Positions 22,188 to 28,814 of a DNA stretch of 28,814 nt are shown one piece after another. The first letter of the stretch is position 1. The number at the start of each line of letters is the position of its first letter. The stretch covers positions 1 through 28,814 of the forward strand of contig PCBA01000012.1 of NCBI GenBank assembly GCA_002730855.1, given 5' to 3'. The notes under the pieces are model-generated. The model was not told where the DNA came from, did no database searches, and was given only the letters and a program-made list of their open reading frames with translations. The translations under genes and the position numbers were made by a program. This DNA is from Gammaproteobacteria bacterium (lineage in GTDB: Bacteria; Pseudomonadota; Gammaproteobacteria; Magnimaribacterales; Magnimaribacteraceae).

Positions 22188-22997
22188 ATGAAGAAGTTTG
22201 CAGTAATAGGGAGCCCTATAAAACATTCCTTGTCCCCACAAATCCATACTTTGTTTGGTAAAAGATTAGGCATTCAAATAAGTTACGAAGCCATCGAAGT
22301 AAAAAGGGCTGAATTTAAAGCCAAAGTTGACAAATTATTAAATGATGGATATTTAGGCCTTAATGTTACCTTGCCTCTAAAGGAAATGGCTTTTCAATAT
22401 TCTGATATTAATTCCGAGGAGGCCACTTTTACTGAATCTGTTAATACATTGAATATAAAGAACTCTTCGGTCTTTGGAGAGACAACAGACGGACAAGGGT
22501 TGCTACTAGATCTTAAAGATAAAGGCTTTAGGCTTGAAGGATCTAGAGTGGTCCTTCTGGGATCAGGAGGTTCAGCTAAATCCATAATACCAAGTCTTTT
22601 GTCAAACAATTTAAAAAGTTTGTCTGTTGCAAACCGGACACAAAACAAAGCTGAGGTTTTGGTAAATAAATACAAAGATACGAGTCCAGAAATAGGTCTA
22701 ATAGAAGTAGACAAACCTGTAGATTCAGAAGTGGATATTGTAATAAACGCAACCTCTGCTGGAACTCTAAAGCAAAGTCTTACAATGCCTCCAAATATTT
22801 TTGGACCTACTACTAGGGTATACGATCTGTCTTACTCAAAAGATATAACACCATTTAATTTATTAGCCCAAAAGGCAGGCATAAAAGATACTTATGATGG
22901 CTTGGGAATGCTCGTTAATCAAGCAGCTTTAAGTTTCGAAATATGGAACGAAATTAGGCCAGATATTGAAGGCATAGAAGGAAAGTTAAGAAGTTAA
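22188..22997 (+). CDS. aroE: shikimate dehydrogenase (NADP+)
   Basis: Reduces 3-dehydroshikimate to shikimate in aromatic amino acid synthesis. The substrate-binding SPIKHSLSP is at residues 9-17, catalytic Lys65 lies in NVTLPLK, then TTDGQGL, the Rossmann loop GSGGSAKS and the NRT that selects NADP. YDGLGMLVNQAALSFEIW is the conserved C-terminal substrate helix. It has 269 residues (E. coli 272). It ends the purE-tsaC-aroE run and is separated from coxB by 126 bp. Confidence 0.97.
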   Translation: MKKFAVIGSPIKHSLSPQIHTLFGKRLGIQISYEAIEVKRAEFKAKVDKLLNDGYLGLNVTLPLKEMAFQYSDINSEEATFTESVNTLNIKNSSVFGETTDGQGLLLDLKDKGFRLEGSRVVLLGSGGSAKSIIPSLLSNNLKSLSVANRTQNKAEVLVNKYKDTSPEIGLIEVDKPVDSEVDIVINATSAGTLKQSLTMPPNIFGPTTRVYDLSYSKDITPFNLLAQKAGIKDTYDGLGMLVNQAALSFEIWNEIRPDIEGIEGKLRS

Positions 22998-23048
22998 CCT
23001 AGGTCAATAAGGAATAAAATTTAGCTAATAGACTTCATAGCAATTTTG

Positions 23049-23077
23049 TTGTCTGGGCATAATGAATAGTTTAGAAT
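23049..23077 (+). promoter_or_regulatory. predicted promoter of the cytochrome oxidase cluster
   Basis: In the 126-bp aroE-coxB gap, TTGTCT (23049-23054, 4 of 6) and TAGAAT (23072-23077, 5 of 6) are spaced by 17 bp. Transcription would start near 23084, about 40 nt before the coxB ATG. No operator or intrinsic terminator was recognised in the rest of the gap. Confidence 0.45.
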
Positions 23078-23123
23078 ACAGCCGCTTTCTAGGTGCCTCC
23101 CAATAATTAATAGATTTAGTTTA

Positions 23124-24275
23124 ATGACTTATATAAAAAAATTATTACCAAAGTTATTTTTAGTGCTGCCTCTTCTTTTACCTGTCGCAGCAAAATCAGC
23201 AGAACAATCAGATTACAACATGCCTGTCGGAGTGACAGAAGTAAGCTCAAGCATATTTGGTCTTCACATGCTCATTCTCTGGGTGTGTGTAGTGATTGGA
23301 GTGATAGTGTTCTCAATAATGTTTTGGTCTTTATGGAAATACAGAAAATCTAAAGGCGCTGTAGCTGCAGATTTCGATGACAATTTTTGGTTAGAGATAG
23401 GCTGGACAGTCGCCGCAACCCTGGTATTAGTTTGGATGGCCGTTCCTTCTACGCAAGTAATGGTCAAAGCATACGACGATTCTGAAGGTGAAGTTAATAT
23501 AATGATAACCGGGCACCAATGGAAGTGGCACTATGAGTACATGGAAGATCAAGTTAGTTTTTTTAGTAATCTTTCTACCAGCCAAGAACAAATAGACAAT
23601 AAAATCCCTAAAGGAGAGTTTTACTTACAAGAAGTAGATGAACCATTAGTTATACCTGTAAATACAAAAGTAAGGTTTTTAATCACTGCCAATGATGTCA
23701 TCCATTCTTGGTGGGTTCCTGACTTTGCTGTTAAACAGGATGCAATACCGGGTTTTATAAATACTGCTTGGACCAACGTTCCTGAAGCGGGTATTTACAG
23801 AGGAGCTTGTACTGAACTATGCGGCATAAAGCATGCTTATATGCCTGTTGTGGTGAGAGTGGTAGAACAAGAAGAGTTCGATGCCTTTATAGCTCAAAAG
23901 GTTTCTTTGGCTGAAGAAGAGAAAATGCTTACTTCTAAGGTATGGAGTAAAGAAGAGCTTATGGAAAGAGGTGAAAGTTTTTATGCAACCAATTGCTCTG
24001 CTTGTCACCAGGCCAATGGGAAAGGCATTCCTCCTGTATTCCCAGCCTTAGAAGGAAACCAGGTTGTTTTATCAGATAGCACGAAACAAATAGAAATTCT
24101 AATGGAAGGTATTCAGGGCTCTGCTATGCAGGCCTTTGGTAAGTCCTATAGCGAAGTAGATATAGCTGCTGTTATAACTTACACAAGGCAGGCTTGGTCA
24201 AATGGAGAGAATGGAGATGGGGTAATAATTACTCCTAAAGACATAGTTGATTATAAAAATAAAATAGATTTATAG
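23124..24275 (+). CDS. coxB: cytochrome c oxidase subunit II with fused cytochrome c domain
   Basis: Accepts electrons through a binuclear CuA centre. A signal peptide (residues 1 to about 26, KKLLPKLFLVLPLLLPVAAKSA) is followed by two transmembrane helices (about 46-70 and 90-115). The CuA ligands are His194 and the CTELCGIKHAYM loop (Cys229, Cys233, His237, Met240, with Glu231). A C-terminal class I cytochrome c domain has CSACH (Cys291, Cys294, His295) and the probable axial Met335 in SAMQAFG. With 383 residues it is the caa3-type fusion, longer than the plain subunit II (about 250-290). No Shine-Dalgarno is visible before the ATG. Confidence 0.96.
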   Translation: MTYIKKLLPKLFLVLPLLLPVAAKSAEQSDYNMPVGVTEVSSSIFGLHMLILWVCVVIGVIVFSIMFWSLWKYRKSKGAVAADFDDNFWLEIGWTVAATLVLVWMAVPSTQVMVKAYDDSEGEVNIMITGHQWKWHYEYMEDQVSFFSNLSTSQEQIDNKIPKGEFYLQEVDEPLVIPVNTKVRFLITANDVIHSWWVPDFAVKQDAIPGFINTAWTNVPEAGIYRGACTELCGIKHAYMPVVVRVVEQEEFDAFIAQKVSLAEEEKMLTSKVWSKEELMERGESFYATNCSACHQANGKGIPPVFPALEGNQVVLSDSTKQIEILMEGIQGSAMQAFGKSYSEVDIAAVITYTRQAWSNGENGDGVIITPKDIVDYKNKIDL

Positions 24276-24289
24276 AGGGAGTAAGATAA

Positions 24290-25879
24290 ATGAGCACTGT
24301 AGTTGAAACACACGATCATGAGGGACATCATGGGCCAGCTAAAGGACTTACTCGCTGGCTCTTTACCACTAACCACAAAGACATAGGAACGCTTTATTTA
24401 TGGCTGAGTTTTACCATGTTGTTTGTGGGCGGCGCTATGGCGATGGTAATAAGAGCAGAGTTATTTCAGCCGGGGCTACAGATTGTGCAGCCAGAATTTT
24501 TTAACCAAATGACAACAAACCATGGCCTGATTATGGTCTTTGGGGTCATTATGCCAGCATTTGTTGGGTTTGCTAATTGGATGATACCTATGCAAATAGG
24601 AGCGCCCGATATGGCACTGCCCAGACTAAATAATTTAAGTTTTTGGCTTTTACCCATGGCCTTTGGAATTTTAGTGTCTACACTCTTTATGCCTGAAGGA
24701 GGACCTAACTTTGGTTGGACTTTTTATGCGCCCCTATCAACAACCTATGCCCCCTCTACAGTAAACTTTTTTATTTTTTCAGTTCACATAATGGGCATCT
24801 CTTCTATTCTAGGGTCGATAAATATAATAACTACAATTTTCAATATGAGGGCTCCAGGTATGACCCTTATGAAGATGCCCCTTTTTGTTTGGGGTTGGTT
24901 GATAACTGCTTATCTGCTTATAGCTGTAATGCCTGTTTTGGCAGGAGTGGTGACCATGATGCTGATGGATATCAATTTCGGAACTAGTTTTTTTAATGCT
25001 GCAGGAGGAGGGGATCCAGTATTGTTTCAGCATGTTTTTTGGTTCTTTGGCCATCCAGAAGTGTATATTATGATTCTCCCTGCTTTTGGTATTGTTTCTC
25101 ATATAATTGAAACTTTCTCTAGGAAACCAATTTTTGGTTATTCTTCTATGGTTTATGCTATGGCATCAATAGCGATTTTATCTTTCGTAGTGTGGGCCCA
25201 CCACATGTTTACTGTTGGGATGCCTCTAGCGGGAGAATTGTTCTTTATGTATGCAACCATGTTGATAGCAATACCCACTGGGGTAAAAGTGTTTAACTGG
25301 GTTGCGACTATGTTTAGAGGCTCTATTTCTTTCGAAACACCAATGTTGTTTGCAATTGCATTTGTTGCATTATTTACTATAGGAGGGTTTTCTGGCCTTA
25401 TGTTGGCTATAGTGCCTGCAGATTTTCAGTACCATGATACCTATTTCGTTGTTGCACATTTTCATTATGTATTAGTGCCTGGGTCATTGTTTGCACTAAT
25501 TGCCGGAGCTTATTATTGGCTACCTAAATGGACCGGTAATATGTATGACGAGACCCTAGGCAAATTACACTTTTGGCTTACATTTATTTCTGTAAACATC
25601 ACTTTCTTCCCCATGCATTTTGTAGGTTTAGCTGGCATGCCAAGAAGGTATCCTGATTACGCACTACAGTTCGCTGATTTTAATATGCTAATAAGCATGG
25701 GTGCCTTCTTATTCGGAGTTACTCAACTCCTATTCCTGTTTATTGTTATTAAAACAATTAGAGGGGGCAAAAAAGCAACGTCGGAAGTTTGGGAAGGTAC
25801 TCGCGATCTGGGATTGGAGTGGACACTAGACTCACCACCACCTCATCACACGTTTACGGTTCAACCTCAAGTTAAGTAA
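24290..25879 (+). CDS. coxA: cytochrome c oxidase subunit I
   Basis: The catalytic subunit of the aa3-type proton-pumping oxidase, with 12 predicted helices in 529 residues. Ligands: low-spin haem His78 (TTNHGLIM) and His392, CuB His255, His304 and His305, haem a3 His390 (VAHFHYVL). The crosslinked Tyr259 and D-channel Glu257 are both in GHPEVY, and Asp107 opens the D-channel in NWMIPMQIGAPDMALPR. These make it an A1-type haem-copper oxidase. A strong Shine-Dalgarno (GAGGGAG) precedes the ATG, 14 nt after coxB. No key residue is missing. Confidence 0.98.
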   Translation: MSTVVETHDHEGHHGPAKGLTRWLFTTNHKDIGTLYLWLSFTMLFVGGAMAMVIRAELFQPGLQIVQPEFFNQMTTNHGLIMVFGVIMPAFVGFANWMIPMQIGAPDMALPRLNNLSFWLLPMAFGILVSTLFMPEGGPNFGWTFYAPLSTTYAPSTVNFFIFSVHIMGISSILGSINIITTIFNMRAPGMTLMKMPLFVWGWLITAYLLIAVMPVLAGVVTMMLMDINFGTSFFNAAGGGDPVLFQHVFWFFGHPEVYIMILPAFGIVSHIIETFSRKPIFGYSSMVYAMASIAILSFVVWAHHMFTVGMPLAGELFFMYATMLIAIPTGVKVFNWVATMFRGSISFETPMLFAIAFVALFTIGGFSGLMLAIVPADFQYHDTYFVVAHFHYVLVPGSLFALIAGAYYWLPKWTGNMYDETLGKLHFWLTFISVNITFFPMHFVGLAGMPRRYPDYALQFADFNMLISMGAFLFGVTQLLFLFIVIKTIRGGKKATSEVWEGTRDLGLEWTLDSPPPHHTFTVQPQVK

Positions 25880-25887
25880 TAAGTAAA

Positions 25888-26436
25888 TTGGATAGCAAAA
25901 AAACTATAAAAAACCTTACAACTCTTGCAGTTGGTATGTTTGCTTTTGCTTTTGTATTAGTGCCTTTGTACGATGTGTTTTGTGAAATAACGGGTTTAAA
26001 TGGAAAGGTGACAGGAACAAGCACCTTAAGTGAAGAGTCTCTCGCTATCTCAGAACAAAGAGAGCTTTTAGTGCAGTTTATTACGCGCAACAACGAATCT
26101 ATGCCGTGGCATTTTAAATCTGAGAAATCTCAAATGCGAGTAGTAACCGGCAATCAATACGATGCAATATTTGTTTTTCATAACAAAACAGATAAAGCAA
26201 TGGTAGGCCAGGTTATTCCAAGTGTATCACCAGGTAGGGGAGCCGACTATTTCCACAAAACAGAATGTTTTTGCTTTGATCAACAATATCTTGCTGCCGG
26301 AGAGAGAATAGAATTGCCTGTTAGATTTATTGTTGACCCAGCTCTTCCTAAAGAAATTGGCTCTTTAAGTTTGGGCTATACCCTTTTTGATATAACAGAC
26401 AGAATAGACGCTACCAAAGAAGTAGCTAAATTATAA
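25888..26436 (+). CDS. ctaG: cytochrome c oxidase assembly factor CtaG/Cox11 (CuB insertion)
   Basis: A membrane-anchored copper chaperone that delivers CuB to subunit I. One N-terminal helix (about residues 10-28) is followed by LVPLYDVFCEITGLNG (Cys32), then the copper-binding ECFCF (Cys127, Cys129) and LPVRFIVDPALP. It has 182 residues. The start is TTG at 25888, 8 nt after the coxA stop; the first internal ATG (residue 17) would cut the membrane anchor. It lies between coxA and coxC, its usual place in proteobacteria. Confidence 0.95.
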   Translation: MDSKKTIKNLTTLAVGMFAFAFVLVPLYDVFCEITGLNGKVTGTSTLSEESLAISEQRELLVQFITRNNESMPWHFKSEKSQMRVVTGNQYDAIFVFHNKTDKAMVGQVIPSVSPGRGADYFHKTECFCFDQQYLAAGERIELPVRFIVDPALPKEIGSLSLGYTLFDITDRIDATKEVAKL

Positions 26437-26449
26437 TGAGGAAATAAGA

Positions 26450-27364
26450 ATGTCAGATCAACCATATCACATACCAGAATCCAGCAAACTTCCTTTTGCA
26501 ATGGCCGTTACTTTATTAGTTCTTATAATAGGAGCAGCTAATACGGTTATAGATTTAGGCACTGACTCTAATTCTTATCTGATCTTATTTCTAGCATTTG
26601 CCATGATGTGGACAACTATGTTTTTTTGGTTCCGCCAGGTAATCCATGAAAATCAAGCGGGCCTGAATAATCCTATGCTTAAGGATTCATATGTTTACGG
26701 TATGGCTTGGTTTATTTTTTCAGAAGTTATGTTTTTCTTTGCTTTCTTTTTTGCACTTGCTTATATCAGGAACTTTGCAGTTCCTTGGCTTGGAGGAGAG
26801 GGTGAAAAAGGAATTACTAATATGTTATGGCCTGGCTTTGAGGCTACTTGGCCTTTGATGATGACCCCTGACCAAGCGATTTTTGAGGGGCCTAAAGAAG
26901 ACATGTCACTTAACACAGCTTATTCACACGGAGGCTTGGCTGGAGTTTTGGGATGGTTGCCTTTGTGGAATACCATATTCTTATTAACCTCAAGTTTAAC
27001 CGTTCATATAGCCCACCTTGGCTTAAAGAATGGCAACAGGACGCAGTTTAATGTTTGGCTAGGAATGACTCTAGTGCTTGGCTATTTGTTTGTAATTTTT
27101 CAAGGGCTTGAGTATTACGAAGCGTACTCGCATATGGGATTAACCTTAAACACAGGCATCTATGGGACTACCTTTTTTATGTTAACTGGTTTCCATGGAT
27201 TTCACGTTTGTTTAGGGGCAATAATCCTAACTGTAATGCTACTAAGAAGCCTTAACGGCCATTTTACAGCTGATGATCATTTCGGCTTTGAGGCCGGCTC
27301 ATGGTATTGGCACTTTGTTGACGTGGTTTGGGTGTGCTTAGTTGCGTTTGTCTATGTAATGTAG
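26450..27364 (+). CDS. coxC: cytochrome c oxidase subunit III
   Basis: The seven-helix core subunit that stabilises subunit I and supports proton uptake. Signs: the family's opening helices with MMWTTMFFWFRQVIHENQAG, SEVMFFFAFFFALAY, the long periplasmic loop, LGYLFVIFQGLEYYEA, TGFHGFHVCLGAI and the ending GSWYWHFVDVVWVCLVAFVYV. It has 304 residues, somewhat longer than the 260-residue core because of the loop between helices 3 and 4. A GAGGA Shine-Dalgarno lies just after the ctaG stop. It converges with the DUF2909 gene, 5 bp away. Confidence 0.97.
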   Translation: MSDQPYHIPESSKLPFAMAVTLLVLIIGAANTVIDLGTDSNSYLILFLAFAMMWTTMFFWFRQVIHENQAGLNNPMLKDSYVYGMAWFIFSEVMFFFAFFFALAYIRNFAVPWLGGEGEKGITNMLWPGFEATWPLMMTPDQAIFEGPKEDMSLNTAYSHGGLAGVLGWLPLWNTIFLLTSSLTVHIAHLGLKNGNRTQFNVWLGMTLVLGYLFVIFQGLEYYEAYSHMGLTLNTGIYGTTFFMLTGFHGFHVCLGAIILTVMLLRSLNGHFTADDHFGFEAGSWYWHFVDVVWVCLVAFVYVM

Positions 27365-27369
27365 GTTTT

Positions 27370-27567
27370 TTAGGCACCAGGTCCAATTTGTCCTGTAAAA
27401 AACCCATAAACAAGAGTTATAAAAAGTACAAAGGCAATAGAAACCCTAACACCAAGGCTGTGAACAGTTCTTTTAGTAGAGCCGCCATCTTTTATGAGAT
27501 AAAAAGCACCTCTGAAGAGGCTAATCAACATGGCTACTATTAGAAATAATATAAAATACTTGATCAT
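27370..27567 (-). CDS. DUF2909-type twin-transmembrane small protein
   Basis: A 65-residue protein with two hydrophobic helices (about 3-25 and 42-58) joined by a short charged loop, LIKDGGSTKRTVHSLGVRVS, ending FFTGQIGPGA. It resembles the small DUF2909 proteins encoded between coxC and SURF1 in Pseudomonas and related bacteria; its molecular function is not known to me. It is on the strand opposite to the oxidase genes, with its own TATAAT 14 nt before the ATG. Its place suggests a part in oxidase assembly or stability, an inference only. Confidence 0.8.
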   Translation of the reverse strand: MIKYFILFLIVAMLISLFRGAFYLIKDGGSTKRTVHSLGVRVSIAFVLFITLVYGFFTGQIGPGA

Positions 27568-27581
27568 TTTAAGAGGTGAGA

Positions 27582-27587
27582 ATTATA
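27582..27587 (-). promoter_or_regulatory. possible -10 element for the DUF2909 gene
   Basis: On the minus strand a perfect TATAAT (27587-27582) lies 14 nt before the ATG at 27567, predicting a leader of about 8 nt. It sits in the 42-bp spacer shared with SURF1. No clear -35. Confidence 0.4.
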
Positions 27588-27609
27588 CACTTCGGTTTAT
27601 TTAAATAAC

Positions 27610-28308
27610 ATGAGAAACTTCAAACCAGGCAGGGCAATGACTTTTTTTGTAGTCTTCTTCTTCCCGATTTTATTATTTCTTGGGTCTTGGCAAATAAATA
27701 GAGGGATTGATAAGCAAGAGACTTGGACCCTTAATAATATAAATAAATCTTTACCGGTAATGAGCGAGAATGAGGCCTTATCAATCAACTTTAATAAAGC
27801 CGTTTATAGGTCGGTTTTTTTAGAAGGTAGATTTGGTAAAGAATCTTATCTTCTCGACAATCGTCTTTATAAACAAGAAGCCGGTTATGAGGTTTTTTCT
27901 ATTTTTGAATCCATCAACAATAATCTCTATCTTATTAACAGAGGGTGGATTTCTAAGGAGAATTATAATCATGCCGAAGTACCTTTAATAGGCTCAAGAA
28001 CTTCCATAGAAGGTATTTATTCCCCATTCAGAAGGTTTGGCTTAACTCTTTCTGACAAAGTGGAATCACAGAGCTGGCCCAAGAAAGTTCAAGAACTTGA
28101 CTATGAAAGAGCAGCGTCCGATCTAGGTTTTGAAATAAAAAAAGCAGTCATTCAATTGTCTGCTGGATCGCCAGGAGCTTATGAGCCAATTTGGCTTCCT
28201 ACAGAATTCAGTCCCTCAAGACACTATGGTTATGCCGTTCAATGGCTTGGTCTGGCTATAGTGCTTATGGGTTCTTATATTTATTTTGGTTATAAAAAAG
28301 AAAAATGA
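27610..28308 (+). CDS. SURF1-family cytochrome oxidase assembly protein
   Basis: Helps insert haem a into subunit I. Typical topology: one N-terminal helix (about residues 9-26, FFVVFFFPILLFLGSWQ), a periplasmic domain with YLLDNRLYKQEAGYEVFSIF and LINRGWI, and a C-terminal helix beginning at HYGYAVQWLGLAIVLMGSYI. It has 232 residues. Its stop codon overlaps the next start as ATGA. It is the first plus-strand gene after the DUF2909 interruption, so it probably needs its own promoter within 27568-27609 or read-through from coxC. Confidence 0.93.
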   Translation: MRNFKPGRAMTFFVVFFFPILLFLGSWQINRGIDKQETWTLNNINKSLPVMSENEALSINFNKAVYRSVFLEGRFGKESYLLDNRLYKQEAGYEVFSIFESINNNLYLINRGWISKENYNHAEVPLIGSRTSIEGIYSPFRRFGLTLSDKVESQSWPKKVQELDYERAASDLGFEIKKAVIQLSAGSPGAYEPIWLPTEFSPSRHYGYAVQWLGLAIVLMGSYIYFGYKKEK

Positions 28309-28814
28309 CTATTAGTAAAAAGAATTACGGAAGACTGGTAGCTGCAGTAATATTTTTAACCCCTATATTGGTATTAATAAGCAGCTCTATTTTTTATTAC
28401 AGTGGATATTCTCCCGAAGGTACTGTTAATAAAGGCAGTTTACTCAAAGAGCCTATTCAATTAAAAGAAATGTCACTGCAAGTAGATTCAGGGCCTTTGG
28501 CTAATGAATTTCCTGGAAAATGGGCTGTTGTACAATTTGTTCAAGGAGAGTGCCTAGAGAATTGTTGGAAAACTTTATATTCTTCTAGACAGATAAATAT
28601 CCGTTTGGCTAAGGACAGCTCACGAGTTGTTAGATATTTAATTTCTATTGGTACCAAAGGATTATCAGAAACTTCAATCGCAAAAATTGAGAACGAATAT
28701 CCACTATTACATTTAGGAACTATAGAGATAGAAAAAACACCTATTAATATAATAAACAGACTTAAAGATTCACCCTATATTCTTGTAGATCCTTTAGGCA
28801 ACGGGATGCTTATA
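28305..28814 (+). CDS. thioredoxin-like CxxxC membrane protein of the oxidase cluster, 3' end cut off
   Basis: 170 residues are visible from the ATG at 28305 to the window end. One N-terminal helix (about 10-31) is followed by a periplasmic domain whose first strand, GKWAVVQFVQGECLENCWKT, carries a Cys83-x3-Cys87 pair where SCO/thioredoxin-fold proteins have their active site, then RQINIRLAKDSSRVVRYLIS and the near-terminal LVDPLGNGMLI. This resembles the conserved protein after SURF1 in Pseudomonas cox clusters. A role in CuA-site thiol reduction or copper delivery is an inference; the SCO CPxxCP form and its distal His are not seen in the visible part. Overlaps SURF1 by 4 nt. Confidence 0.75.
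   Translation, partial: MTISKKNYGRLVAAVIFLTPILVLISSSIFYYSGYSPEGTVNKGSLLKEPIQLKEMSLQVDSGPLANEFPGKWAVVQFVQGECLENCWKTLYSSRQINIRLAKDSSRVVRYLISIGTKGLSETSIAKIENEYPLLHLGTIEIEKTPINIINRLKDSPYILVDPLGNGMLI

Noticed and set aside
24715..25102. Overlapping open frames on both strands within coxA
   Set aside because: coxA is intact with all ligands in its own frame; the others are shadow frames without domains.

Overview
The window is the dnaA/oriC neighbourhood of a gammaproteobacterial chromosome, joined on the right to an aa3/caa3-type cytochrome c oxidase cluster. The gene order parA-rsmG-mnmG-mnmE-yidC-yidD-rnpA-rpmH | dnaA-dnaN-recF-gyrB, followed by plsC-gmhB-glycyl-tRNA synthetase-acyltransferase-trk-fmt-def-tsaC-aroE, is the order known from Pseudomonas-type gammaproteobacteria. 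The DNA is AT-rich, arginine is mostly encoded by AGA/AGG, spacers are very short, and many starts are TTG or GTG without a Shine-Dalgarno. This suggests a streamlined, low-GC, aerobic and probably marine gammaproteobacterium (SAR86-like is a guess; the sequence alone cannot fix the clade). LPS genes (gmhB, an LpxL/HtrB-type acyltransferase) show a Gram-negative envelope.

Layout. Positions 1-6972 are all on the minus strand: chromosome partitioning (parA, cut by the left edge), 16S rRNA and tRNA-wobble modification (rsmG, mnmG, mnmE), membrane-protein insertion (yidC, yidD), and the rnpA/rpmH pair. A 154-bp divergent gap with two perfect DnaA boxes leads to the plus-strand replication block dnaA-dnaN-recF-gyrB (7127-13186). 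Minus-strand genes then run from 13183 to 21089: phospholipid and LPS acylation, heptose phosphatase, glycyl-tRNA synthetase, the TrkH/TrkA potassium uptake system, and fmt/def for N-formylation and deformylation. A compact divergent promoter separates def from purE-tsaC-aroE (plus strand). After a 126-bp gap comes coxB-coxA-ctaG-coxC, a minus-strand DUF2909 membrane protein, SURF1, and a partial thioredoxin-like CxxxC protein cut by the right edge.

No rRNA, tRNA, IS element, prophage or CRISPR is visible, and no gap exceeds about 230 bp. No wholly new system is evident. The points most worth a second look are: (1) a single-chain alpha2-type glycyl-tRNA synthetase where relatives carry glyQ-glyS; (2) the mnmG upstream region, with a perfect DnaA box on the start codon, a second box on the -35, and a local flip of strand composition between mnmG and mnmE; (3) a dnaA promoter that predicts a leaderless transcript with a DnaA box on the -35; (4) a lysine-rich repeat extension at the GyrB N-terminus; and (5) the CxxxC protein and DUF2909 gene in the oxidase assembly cluster.
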